From: Haemonchus contortus
Lineage: Eukaryota; Nematoda; Chromadorea; Rhabditida; Trichostrongylidae
Direction of reading: 5' to 3'
Assembly (NCBI GenBank): GCA_000469685.2
Contig: LS997562.1
Coordinates: forward strand, 33,191,715 to 33,255,714
DNA: 64,000 nucleotides
In this document: piece by piece, positions 37,338 to 47,423 of the stretch
How positions within the stretch are numbered: the stretch's first letter is position 1
Layout of the letters: each line of letters opens with the position of its first letter
Program-made: the position numbers and the translations under genes
Notes under the pieces: generated by a model
Database searches by the model: none
What the model saw: the letters and a program-made list of their open reading frames with translations, nothing else
What the model was told of the DNA's origin: nothing

Positions 37338-37618
37338 AGCACAGCGATCGGGTTGCACAGGGTGTGGTGCAATAAGATCGAAATTGTCGCGTCGTAATGA
37401 GAGAGACGCCGCGCGCGAAAGAATGTAGCAGAATGCAGCTGTAAGTAAGAAATACAGGAACAAAAGAACTAACATTAGAATCATGCCAAAAATAGAAATC
37501 ACATATTGATTGAGCTGTATGAAGAACACTAGAACTGTAGTAACGGCGAAGCAAATGGTCCGCGACAGCCGCGTGCGGGGAATCGATTCCACAGAACCAA
37601 TCCTAGTGCCCGTCTCCG
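37338..37618. repeat. CpG-rich interspersed repeat, copy 2
   Basis: This aligns with 12090-12384 in the same orientation. Shared blocks include GAGAGAGACGCC-like sequence, AACTAACATTAGAAT, GAGCTGTATGAAGAAC and the end TGCCCGTCTCC. Both copies keep a similar minus-strand frame with NVSSF, LLHSFAR and FRSYC. No transposon ends are visible, so the limits are where similarity stops. Confidence 0.8.
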
Positions 37619-38737
37619 GTTGCACACATAGCTACTTTGAGAAGTGTTTCCTAAACGGTACTGGGGAGGAAGGATTACCGGGGAACAAGAATCGGTGTCA
37701 CGGGTAGGATGATGGAAGTTTGGCATCGCATCCCTAATACCTTGAGGCATTTGAGTTACTTGGATGTGAGCTTGAGACATCGCTATGGAACCATACTATC
37801 ACATGCCAACGTCATATGGTTATCATAGTGACTTTGTTGTACTTTACGCCCTTGACACTTGCTGAATCTCACGTAAGCGATGACTTCGGGAAATGGAAAG
37901 ATAACCGGGAAGGGTGAAAGCAGCTCAACCAACATACCTTTCTAAACTACAGAGAAAAAGGGGGAGGCGGGTCCCAAACTACAGTTACGAAGCTAGAAAC
38001 TGTAAATCCGCTAAGCTTGAGGATAGTCCACCTGCACTGCTCACCCTGAAGGAAATACAATTCAATTTGGGAAGAAGCGCCCTAACTAATACCCAATATC
38101 AATCACCTCCTATTGATTACTGTATGAGATTCTCGAAAGAAAGGGACGTTCCATTGAAGCGTCGGCTGATACAATGCTGGAATCCTGAATCCTGGCTGAC
38201 GAAATCTAGCTCTATGACGAAGATGGCACCTCCTTGCTCATATGAAATCTTCCTAACATCGGAATCTCTCGATACATGGATTTCGTGTTTGAAGTTCTCT
38301 TTTGCAGAGCCACTTACCTATGCGTGAAGCGTTTTTTCCCCTGTCCATAGTGCAACATTTCACGCGAATGGTGGGAGATGCTCGAGCTCATGAGGTACCA
38401 AACACATCAAACAGGATCGACTCATTTTATTGATCACGTTGATTAATTTGGAACTATGTATTGTAGACTCGATTCTAAGTCGCAAACAAAGTGGGTCAGC
38501 AAACTAGTATTAAGATCTGATACTTTTTACCAGAGTGAAGAGAAAAGTTTAAAGCTCTTTTGTCACCTTGAAAGGGTAATCTTCTCAGGAAAAGTCAAAC
38601 TCATGGGAGGATTTGAGCAAACACGGGGTCATCCATTAATCCCTATCCTTTAACCGTGACTCATCCATCGAGTGTTTCATCTCTCGTCCCGTCTCTCATC
38701 TCTCGTCTCTCTCTCGGCCAGCCGAGTTCGACTAGTT
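37619..38737. other. Intergenic stretch with one unassigned ORF
   Basis: A 137-codon plus-strand frame (37914-38327) is the only notable open frame. Its translation is basic, has no recognisable motif and no splice or trans-splice context, so it is not called as a gene. A CTCATCTCTCGTC-type simple repeat lies near 38678-38716. Confidence 0.4.
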
Positions 38738-39038
38738 GATAAGAATAAAAAGGGTAAAGTTTTGGCATAACCAAGCACGTTTTGGAATGCGCCCTGCATT
38801 CGACTTCCATTCGGAATCGTGGTGGTGGATTGAATGCATATGTGGCCTATACAATGGCTTACAGTGGCCAGCCGAGGTAAAAGTCAGTCTTTTATCCTCC
38901 CGGACTAGTCTGGAACCTAATAACCGACGCCGAATGGATAGAAGGCCTGGTTGGCTCAGGCGGATATCGATATAGGATTTGTACCCATGACCGAGCCTGT
39001 GTGATAGTGCGCTACGTGCCACAACACCACCTTCGCCG
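38738..39038 (-). repeat. SINE, well-preserved copy
   Basis: Nearly full length. The tRNA-like head on the minus strand reads GGTGGTGTTGTGGCACGTAG. It is followed by a B-box in GGGTACAAATCC and the family blocks around GGTTCCAGACTAG and CATTGTATAGGCCACATATG. The distal end has an AT-rich tail near 38738-38755. Confidence 0.88.
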
Positions 39039-39564
39039 TTACAAATAAACAATACTGTAACAAAAATGTGAAAAGCATTTTGTATGTTTTTTGTATGTTT
39101 CGCTCTATTTTCTGCTGTCTTAAGAAGTGAGATGCACTAGTCAATAAGCTAGAGCAGGAGGAAGTTTCGATGGCAGTGCAAATTGATCTGATTACTTCTC
39201 TCATTTCGTTTCCGAAGTTGTTTGTTGTTGTGCTTGTCTCACTAGGGAATTGCTGAACCTTCAAGTAACGAATCAAATTACATGTGGCTATATTCTACAA
39301 ATTAAAGTGGTCAATATCTTCCAATTTTTACCTCTCTTCAACTATCCTCCAGCCGGAAGTTCCGACGAATTCACTGCTATTCTATTTCCTCTGACGTGGC
39401 CAGTGAGGTGCAGCAGTATAGAAGGAAACGAGATTACCCAAAAAGTTCCGGAATAGATCGTGCTCTACCCTCTGAGTAGTTTATCTCCAATGTTGTGTGG
39501 GATTGTGAAGGTGAAAAGGTGTTCTGACGAGATTCTAGACCACTTTTTATGAAGGAAACATTGA

Positions 39565-39625
39565 GGCGGAGGTGGTGTAGTGGAAAGGAGCGCACTACCA
39601 TGCACACTTGGTCAGGGGTTCTGTA
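39565..39625 (+). repeat. SINE head fragment
   Basis: Only the tRNA-like promoter part is present: GGAGGTGGTGTAGTGG, then CGCACTACCATGCACACTTGG and GGGGTTC. The body of the SINE is missing or too diverged to see. Confidence 0.65.
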
Positions 39626-40016
39626 TCTGTTCAACCCAAACTTCATACGCATTCAAAACTACGATGGACAGAAGTCGAATACGGCGAAACGTCCTAAAAT
39701 GAGAGTGATTAAAGCTAAAGACATCACTCTTGCTCGCATTTAGTAACGGTAAGTAGGTAAGGGAGCAACTACCTAGCAACTCGTCCCTTTAAGAAAGCAC
39801 CGAGATCGCTGTCACTGGAAGCTATGGTTTCACTCATGGCTGAGATCGAATTATGTCATTTCAAAGGTATGCCGTGCAGGATCTTGCAGGAAAGATTCCT
39901 CGCCCTCCATTCCATCCAGGAAATGCCCTGTTTCCGGAGGATATGTTTTGAAGGCAACAGAAAACAACGTTGTCATCCCACCTATGACACAGCGTCATAT
40001 AACTTTTTTAGATTAG

Positions 40017-40565
40017 TACTACTATATAACTCTTACTAACCGTTTTCTCTTCAATTCTCGAAGTCTTACTAATAAACTGCATCACTTGCAACTGTTCCTC
40101 ATTGAAAAGAAACCAGACCTAGTTTTTGTTACAGAGACATGGCTTAAAGCTGCTGTCAGTGATTCTGAACTTTTGGGCGATCTACCATATAATGTTTACC
40201 GATGTGATAGAGCCAGACGCAAGGGTGGTGGGGTATGTTGTATATTCAGAAGTACTCTTTTGCTTAAGGTTATTTCTCATGATTACGTCATCAATTCCGA
40301 TACATTGTGCATTGATCTGATTTGTCCCTCATTGACATCCTGCATCAGACTCGTTGTTGTATATCGTCCACCTAACTCTGTCACAAAAGATGATGATGAG
40401 TTGATTGACCTGCTTGTATCTCTTGCTTCCTCCAAGCAAGATACCGTCATTCTCGGAGACTTCAATCTGAAAGTTGACTGGCATGGCCCTACTCCCCTAG
40501 ATGCTTCCTCGGGAAACTTCTTGAAGTTTTTTTTCGCATGCTGGCCTGAGCCAACTTGTAAATGA
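40017..40565 (+). pseudogene. LINE endonuclease domain, frame broken at its end
   Basis: This encodes the apurinic/apyrimidinic-like endonuclease that nicks target DNA for retrotransposition. Motifs in order are FNSRSLTNKLHHL (N-terminal Asn motif), PDLVFVTETWL with the catalytic Glu, GGGVCCIF, RLVVVYRPPN and TVILGDFNL with the metal-binding Asp. Just after NFLKFF the frame shifts at a run of eight T (40527-40534) and stops at 40563-40565. The continuation is found in the next frame. The shift could be real or a homopolymer error in the assembly. Confidence 0.9.
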
Positions 40566-40575
40566 CCCCACCTAT

Positions 40576-42861
40576 ATGAATAACACTCTGGATCTTATCT
40601 TAACGTCTTCTTCAATTGTGTTCAACGTGACTACCCTCCCTCCAATCAGTACGTCGGACCATGCAATGGTTCACTTCCTTATTGATTTGGTTCCCTCACG
40701 TAGTTATGTACTTCTACCAAAGCCAGATTTCCTGAACGTCGACTATACTTCTCTGAATGTAAGCTTTGATGAAGTCGATTGGCTAAGGGCTTTTGATGGT
40801 TACGTTTCTGCATCTGACCATTACACCAGATTCTGCTTGATTATCTATGATAAACTATCACTATATGTTCCAATGAAGATTCCTCAGTGGCCATGCTTGA
40901 AGTATCCTAAACAGATTAGCAATCTACTTTTGCAAAAAGAAAGGATTTTCCAAAATTCCCCTGAGCCATTGAAAGACAGACTGTATAAGAAAGTATGTTT
41001 GGACATTAATTATCATCTCAAAAAGTTTTGGGCTTCTCGTGAGAAGCGCCTGGCATCACTACCTTCTTCAAATCGATTTTTTGCTTACATGAATAAAAAA
41101 ATGAAAGGTTATCCACGTTTGCCTGTTATCGTTGACCGCAAGGGAGCAGTATGCCACTCAGATGCCAGTAAGGCTAACGCCTTAGGGGAGTTCTTCGCGA
41201 GTATCTTCTCAAACAAAGGTTCCTCATCAACTGAATGGGCTGGTGGTGCTAACCTTTCACCTGGTCAACGATTCCGAGACAATTTCTACTTCCACCCCTA
41301 TGACATTTGCAGGCTGCTTAAGCGTCTCAAGTCTTCTACATCTGAACCGTACGATGGAATTCCCCCTATTGTTTTCAAGAAATGCGCTCGTTCTCTGTCC
41401 AAGCCTCTAGCACACATTTTCATCGTTTCCTTTATGTTAGGCGAAGTGCCCCAGATTTGGAAAGAAGCGCTAATTACTGCGATCCCCAAAGTTCCAAAGG
41501 CGCAGTCGGTTTCTGAATTTCGACCTATCAGTATCACACCCACGCCAGTCAAGGTAATGGGAAGAATGATAGGAGAGAAGTTAGTGACATGGTGTAACAA
41601 GTTCAATCTCATTCCACAAGGGCAGCACGGGTTTCTTCCAGGTGTTAGCACCGCCACCAATCTGGTTGATAGTCTATTTGATTGGAAAATCGCGTTGGAC
41701 CGTGGTGAATCTTTCGACGTTCTTTATGTTGACATGTCGAAAGCGTTCGATAGAGTCAACCATCAGAAATTGCTGCAGATCCTATATAGATTAGGGATTG
41801 GTGGCCAATTACTGAAATGGATTGAATCATATCTAAGTAATCGACACATGACGGTCAGGGTAGGCTGCGTTTACTCCGATAGGCATCACTGTATGAGTGG
41901 AGTACCGCAGGGTGGAGCTCTGTCTCCACTTCTTTTTCTCCTATACACAATCGAGTTACCGCAGATGCTCAAAACTTCTGCAAACGTTAGAGTGCAGGTT
42001 TATGCTGATGATGTGAAGTTATATGGGTGGTACAATGAAAACAATCGTGATGAGGTTTGTAGAGCGCTAAAACAATCTCTCGAGAAGCTAAACAAATGGG
42101 CCATAGATTTAGACTTAGTGGTTAATCTAGAAAAATGTTGCGTGCTTCATCTTGGTGGCGGAGTAGCTCATGATTACTATGTGAATGGCGTAATGCTGAA
42201 AAAATGTGAAAATGTGAAGGATTTGGGTGTTCTGATTGATGGGAGGCTGAACTTCTCCATTCACATCGACAGTGTCGTTAGTAAAGCTTATGGCTCTCTC
42301 TTCACCATTTTTCGAAACGTACATAGTGACGCACCTGCTACACTCACGCGTCTATATCGAGCTTATGTAATACCTCATTTGGAGTATTGCTCCCAAGTTT
42401 GGAATCCTACACTTAAAAAGGACATTCTCAAACTTGAGAAGGTCCAGAATACATTCACCAGATTGGTTTTCCTCAGGCTTAATAAGAGATCTCAAGAGCG
42501 TGTTCTTCCCAGCCATGGTGAGCGATTGAAACAATTGGGCTTGACTACCTTACGGTACAGGAGGATTGTTACAGATCTCGTGTTTGGGTTCCGTGTTTTC
42601 CGTAGAGAAATGAAAATGCTCCCAAGTAAGTACTGGGTCTTCAGACCGTGCAATGAGCGGGGGCATGGTTTCAGTTTGGAATATCCAAAATGTCATAACA
42701 GGAATTCTAATCAGCTATTCAACTTCCTTCTCTGCCGGGTTGCAAGATGGTTTCGACGCCTTCCCAAGGAGGTGTTAAGTTCAGCGAACAGCCGAGTCTT
42801 CAGAAGCAGGTTGAAAAAATTAAATTTGTTTGAAGTTTTAGGTGAGGAAGATTTTGCCTAA
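40576..42861 (+). CDS. LINE reverse transcriptase
   Basis: This RNA-dependent DNA polymerase has 761 codons without a stop. The first 35 residues or so finish the endonuclease (TLDLILTSS, STSDHAMVHF with the catalytic His). The RT core follows: WKEALITAIPK and FRPISITPTPVKVMGR near residues 295-330, YVDMSKAFDRVNH (384), SGVPQGGALSPLLFL (about 441) and the active-site VYADDVKLYG (YADD at 476). A C-terminal LEYCSQVWNPTLKKDILKLE region typical of CR1/jockey proteins comes after it. All catalytic aspartates are present. In the intact element this would be fused to the endonuclease frame upstream. Confidence 0.95.
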   Translation: MNNTLDLILTSSSIVFNVTTLPPISTSDHAMVHFLIDLVPSRSYVLLPKPDFLNVDYTSLNVSFDEVDWLRAFDGYVSASDHYTRFCLIIYDKLSLYVPMKIPQWPCLKYPKQISNLLLQKERIFQNSPEPLKDRLYKKVCLDINYHLKKFWASREKRLASLPSSNRFFAYMNKKMKGYPRLPVIVDRKGAVCHSDASKANALGEFFASIFSNKGSSSTEWAGGANLSPGQRFRDNFYFHPYDICRLLKRLKSSTSEPYDGIPPIVFKKCARSLSKPLAHIFIVSFMLGEVPQIWKEALITAIPKVPKAQSVSEFRPISITPTPVKVMGRMIGEKLVTWCNKFNLIPQGQHGFLPGVSTATNLVDSLFDWKIALDRGESFDVLYVDMSKAFDRVNHQKLLQILYRLGIGGQLLKWIESYLSNRHMTVRVGCVYSDRHHCMSGVPQGGALSPLLFLLYTIELPQMLKTSANVRVQVYADDVKLYGWYNENNRDEVCRALKQSLEKLNKWAIDLDLVVNLEKCCVLHLGGGVAHDYYVNGVMLKKCENVKDLGVLIDGRLNFSIHIDSVVSKAYGSLFTIFRNVHSDAPATLTRLYRAYVIPHLEYCSQVWNPTLKKDILKLEKVQNTFTRLVFLRLNKRSQERVLPSHGERLKQLGLTTLRYRRIVTDLVFGFRVFRREMKMLPSKYWVFRPCNERGHGFSLEYPKCHNRNSNQLFNFLLCRVARWFRRLPKEVLSSANSRVFRSRLKKLNLFEVLGEEDFA

Positions 42862-43796
42862 TTATGTCTCCAACTCCTGCATCCAATTCATACTATGGTT
42901 TGGTTTTTTTTTTCTTTTTTTAGGAAAGCTGTTGCGCGTTGTACCTCACATCAGTGTCTGCAGAGGGCAGCCGACGTGTTTTTTTAAGAGAATGTGTTTA
43001 CTGGTGTATCCTTTTATACAAATACTAGCGAAATTGTTTCTTGTTATGTTTGCCCAGGAGTCTAACGTTCCCTTATCACGGGCAACCTAATCTTCGAGTC
43101 GTATCTGGATTTTTTTTCCTTGTCACACAAATTTCTGGAGGCAATCTTGAAAAATCAATCTCATAACTACTTGACCTTGTAGTCTTTTCCAGTCGCTATG
43201 TCTACCTATACATGACTATCGTGACTTCCACAATTAAGTGCAGGTCAACAAGTATTCCGGATATTCCGGTCAAATACTTGGGTCTAGGTCTTACATCTTG
43301 GGTTCGTATTTAGATCAAAGAGGCACCTAATTTGGCCCGCTCGTGAACGGCTGCGGTCGGTTGCGTTGCCTAGACTGACTATGCACTTGATGTGCTACAA
43401 CATAACTGTATAAATGAGAGATCGATGCACAAATGCAGCACTCTCATTCTCAGGTATTCATTGGTGACTGATGGCTCAGGTCAACTCGGCATAAATTTTA
43501 CTATTATATATTATTCTTTATTACATTTTATTCTATTATTGTATGCTACGGCTCGCTGTTCTTAGCTTGGGGTCGCTGCGTTAGGGGAACGTTGCCTTCG
43601 GCTTACATCATTACGGTACTGCCACTTGCTTTGTTTCGTTTACAAGTGTTGTCTGCATTATTGCGTTCTTTCGTCGCCTTACGTTATACTTTTCTGGATT
43701 GTTCGGGCGCACCAAGAGTGCAAACTAAATAAATAAATAAATAAATAACCCCTAGAGTAGGCTACCATGAAAGGTAAGAGAAGAAGAAGAGAACAG

Positions 43797-44035
43797 AATG
43801 GTGAGTAGGCAAAGATGTCTCGCTAACACAAGCATAGTACTGTGATCGAGTCCTCGATCGAAACTGTTAACCTCTTCAGGGTCTTATGAGCGGTACCGCA
43901 CGTCTAAAATAGAACCGGCTACCATTACCACTGGAGTTTAAAGGCGCTGGCTTGTTTATCAGCTCGTCACTGCATTGTAGGCCACATACTCATTCAATTG
44001 CCTCTACGAGTTTGCATACAAGTCGAATGCGCTAG
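43797..44035 (+). repeat. SINE, strongly diverged copy
   Basis: It follows the LINE tail by about 50 bases. Recognisable parts are a B-box-like GATCGAGTCCTCGATCG, GAACCGGCTACC..ACTGGAG, then ATTGTAGGCCACATACTCATTCAAT and AAGTCGAATGCGC. It has the family order but many substitutions. Confidence 0.6.
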
Positions 44036-44707
44036 CTCTCAATTGGATCTGATCAACGAAAACAGCTTTATTCTTTGTTTTTTACTGCCTATCAATGAGT
44101 GGTTACTGGCACCACCAGAAATGGGAAATCAGTCACCCAGCTACTATTCTTCAAAAACGCAGAGCAGCTCCACAAGCTATCTTACCTTATGAGAAAATTG
44201 GTAGCCGTGAAGCGTCCATGCAATCGGTGGAATAAAACTATGAGAAGAGAACTGAGGGATATTTGCTGAGTTATAAAAAGAAGTACAATGGTGTGAAATT
44301 CAGATTAAATCTGAAAATTAGGTAATGCCTTAGTAAAAAAGAACACTAATAAGCAACTCTAACACACAACAGTAAAGGAATCCTAAGTGACTTCCTCTAA
44401 GAAGGGTTTGAAGAAGGAGGCTTCGTCCTGCACAGAATCATGCAAGTGTCCCCAAATGCTCCAAGCGCAATGAAATATTCAACTTGTAAGTATAAAACAT
44501 CAAAAATAGAAGGAATGAGCAGGCCCTATAAAGAACGCCATCTCTTCGGCTACTAGTGGGTCCCCATTAGTTTGAGACGATAGTCACTTAGTCCGGGGAA
44601 GATCCTCTAATGGGAGAAGTGCGAATGAATCACTATGCGCCCACATCCCTAGTTTGGGATGCGCTTTCAACGACGGCAACTGGCTCTACCTATAGTTTTA
44701 CAAATCA
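44036..44707. other. No feature recognised
   Basis: AT-rich sequence with only short open frames. Nothing could be assigned. Confidence 0.5.
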
Positions 44708-45640
44708 GTATTCTTTTCTCCATTTGTATTACACAGTATCGTAAGTTACTCCCTCTTACCACTAACGCCTATCTGTTGTAGGGTAAGACCTGCCGACCTA
44801 CATCATTCCATATGATCAAACTTTTTTGTTTACGTAAACATACAGTGCAGGGACTCTAGGATTTCTGTTGCCCACTGAAGATGAAAAAAATTAGGCCGTT
44901 CAGGACTGCGTCGACCTCATCTAGAAAAAAAACTGGTGACGATGTCGGCTGAGAGGTTCCTACGTTGAGAGGTAGAATTCCATCATAACCCTAAACGGTG
45001 ACGGCTGAGTACCACATCATTGGAAGCCCAACCAACAGCGCCAGTTATAACCCAAATCCGATGGAAATAGGCACAATTCGCAACGAGGGAACCTTTGGAT
45101 GAGTTCTCCATCAAAGTTCGTAACTGGAATCTGCTGGAAGGGATTTCTCATTGAAATACAACTAGCGAAGAGTCCATATTAGGTTTTGAACTTTGGGAAA
45201 CTTTGAACTTTTCACCTTTTCTCTTACGCAGTATCGCCATTCACTCCTTGCTATGACTTACCCTTATCACAATGTATCATTGAATTGCTGTAGGTTAGGA
45301 CGTACCGACCTACAGTATCCCATTTAATCAGACTATGCAGTTTACAAATAATAAACAGTGCAGGAATCTGCCACGAGAAATTGCACCCATAAACCCAATA
45401 GACCCAGTTCCCATCTAGAGAACGTCTAGATGGGAACTGGGTCTATTTACATTAGGTTTATGGGTGCAGTTTCTTGTGGTGGCTGAGCTTCCAGTAAATG
45501 CACTCAGCCGTCATCGGTTAAGGTTCACCTATCCTCTCTTATCACGGAGTCCGCTGGAGGGGATTCTTATTAAAAACAACTAGCGGAGGGCTCATACTAT
45601 GTTTTGAACTCTGGAGCTTGCACCTCTTATTGATGGTTTG
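44708..45640. repeat. Diverged tandem duplication
   Basis: Two units can be aligned by eye, about 44708-45215 and 45216-45640. Shared landmarks are CCGACCTACA (44788 and 45309), ATACAGTGCAGG/AAACAGTGCAGG, CTGCTGGAAGGG/CCGCTGGAGGGG, ACAACTAGCG (45157 and 45576) and GGTTTTGAACT/TGTTTTGAACT. The second unit contains the hairpin at 45371-45479. The units may be two decayed copies of one element. Confidence 0.65.
45371..45479. repeat. Two-part hairpin
   Basis: The inner arms (ATAGACCCAGTTCCCATCTA type, ending at 45419, and its inverse from 45425) are perfect over 22 bases with a 5-base loop. The outer arms (GAAATTGCACCCATAAACC and its inverse) pair with one mismatch. It would form a stable stem in DNA or RNA. 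Confidence 0.9.
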
Positions 45641-45860
45641 GAGATGGAGGCGAAACTCACGTGATGCTTCCTCAGCCGGTAACTCCCCCTCTCAAGAAGA
45701 ATTAGTTAAATTCTCTTGAGGATTGGTGCCTCAGCTTCATCGAAGTTGCCACTCAGGATGTGCTTACCATCGTTAGAGCCACCTACTCTTATTGGTATAT
45801 TACTTAGTTCGGTACTGCGAGACTTCCAAGGTTGTATCCGCGTCCTATTTTAGTAGTGTC

Positions 45861-45865
45861 GATTA

Positions 45866-45912
<47 letters not shown>
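45861..45912 (+). repeat. (ATT)n microsatellite
   Basis: About 17 near-perfect ATT units, followed by an AAAATTATTATG..TAATAATTTT inverted pair. Confidence 0.95.
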
Positions 45913-45914
<2 letters not shown>

Positions 45915-45919
45915 AATTA

Positions 45920-47080
45920 TTATGCTAGTAATAATTTTAATAATACCCATCTAGAAATTAGAGAAGTTTTATCAATGGATTACTCCGATTCCCCACATGG
46001 GAAGTCGAGCTTCATCTTCGACTACCGCTTGGAGCAGGAATCCCCCTCCTTTGAGTGAATTTTCTGATTTGTCTCAGCCCTATGCAAGGAGTTTCGCGCT
46101 CTGTTTATGGGTACTTATCACTTTTTTCATGAATAACAGTGTCGTTGTTTGAGCTGTGCACACCTGGGGATGTACTGTATGCATCAAATAATAAGAAAAC
46201 AAACAAACAAGTAAACAAAAACACGTCCACATTTGGGTGCGGCGCAAGCTGATCTTTGGGTCCTTGTAACGCGTAAATAGGCTGTCTCCCTATCTGAAAG
46301 CGTTACCTATGGCATACGTGAGGGCCGCAGATTCATATATAGGCTATTTCTATAAGAAGTTCTATCGTGAACTGTACCTTGAAGAATGTGTCAGAACTGA
46401 ACGTCTCGAGCGTTTAACTTGCCCCATGAAAAGCCTGGGAGCCAAGCATCCAGAATGAGAAGGATAACCTACAACAGTCCCGAACGTAAGTTGAAATAAT
46501 ATGTGGTCACCACCGTCAACTCTTTTAGTTTGAGGGAATTCACTACTCTCAAAATTTTCTAGGGAAGCAGGTACGTACTTTAGACGCAAGCAACGTTGTC
46601 CTTTCAAGTACTAAAAGCAAGTCGTTTTCCAGAATCCTCTCATAGACTCTCACTAAACTTCTTACGTGGGGAAAGTCTGGAGCTCTTTGAAAGTTGGTTC
46701 TAGCACGCCAGGGATACCTCTCACGTGCCTCTATCGATCCTCCCATTCAAAGATTCCTGGATGTCATCAAGGAACGTCTTTCCGTGATTCAGCCTACACT
46801 TTAACCTTTCACCAAGCATCCTCCTCTCTTCATGAGCCTCTTTTGATCGACTCCAGGCTTCCGTTTCTTTGCTAACCTCTTTCCTCAAGACTTTTATTGC
46901 TCGGTTTTCTTGATACATGGCGTAATACCTTTTTTGTGTTGCCTGTAAGATGAATTTCAGTATTCGTGGTCAATGAGCAAAGTGTCTCCATCAGATCTCA
47001 AGTGTGATCCATCGGCTGTCGGTAGTAGGATCACTTTTCTCATCACGATGGCTACTAGGGTAAGCTCATAGGGTTTTTCT
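45920..47080. other. Intergenic, no supported gene
   Basis: Several short frames lie on the minus strand (46362-46918), one of them lysine/glutamate-rich. None is recognised. They could be parts of the possible retroelement relic immediately to the right. Confidence 0.4.
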
Positions 47081-47380
47081 CTACAGCACTTGGAATTTTT
47101 CTCTATCGATATTAGGTGGAAACAGTTGCACAATGTCATATACTGCTCTGCCGTACAGGCTTGTTATGGTAGGACCGCTATCCTCATTTGGTTGACGTTT
47201 TGGACGGATCGGCATTGTCGAGGACCTAAAATTAGTACATACTTTTCTATCACACCCAATCAATCGCCCTATCGCCCAAACCCAATTCGCCAGTTGGAAC
47301 AGCTCCCAGCAACCCAATTTCTGGGGTACCATTTCAAATCTGAACTGCAGAGGAGTGAGGACATTGTAAAACATATCCAA
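47081..47380 (-). pseudogene. Possible BEL/Pao-type retroelement relic
   Basis: A 99-codon minus-strand frame contains WVWAIGRLIGCDRKV, RPKRQPNEDSGPTITSLYGR and YDIVQLFPPNIDRE. The spacing recalls the end of BEL/Pao integrase regions, where W.LGRV, NGR and a LFPL-like ending occur. The match is weak and no LTRs or other pol motifs were found. It could equally be chance. Confidence 0.2.
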
Positions 47381-47423
47381 GTTTCAAGAAGATCGAACGT
47401 GGAAAGTAGAACTCGTGTTTTAG

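Larger units (their letters stand above)
40017..43748 (+). mobile_element. Non-LTR retrotransposon (CR1/jockey-like LINE), nearly intact
   Basis: An endonuclease frame (40017-40565) and a reverse-transcriptase frame (40576-42861) are followed by about 0.9 kb of 3' UTR and a (TAAA)n tail at about 43724-43748. This structure and the apurinic-type endonuclease place it among LINEs of the CR1/jockey group. No ORF1 was found upstream, so the copy is probably 5'-truncated near the endonuclease start. The long open RT frame implies a young copy. No target duplication was determined. Confidence 0.93.

Noticed and set aside
37914..38327. 137-codon open frame
   Set aside because: No recognisable motif, no trans-splice or intron signals, and chance frames of this length are expected in 64 kb.
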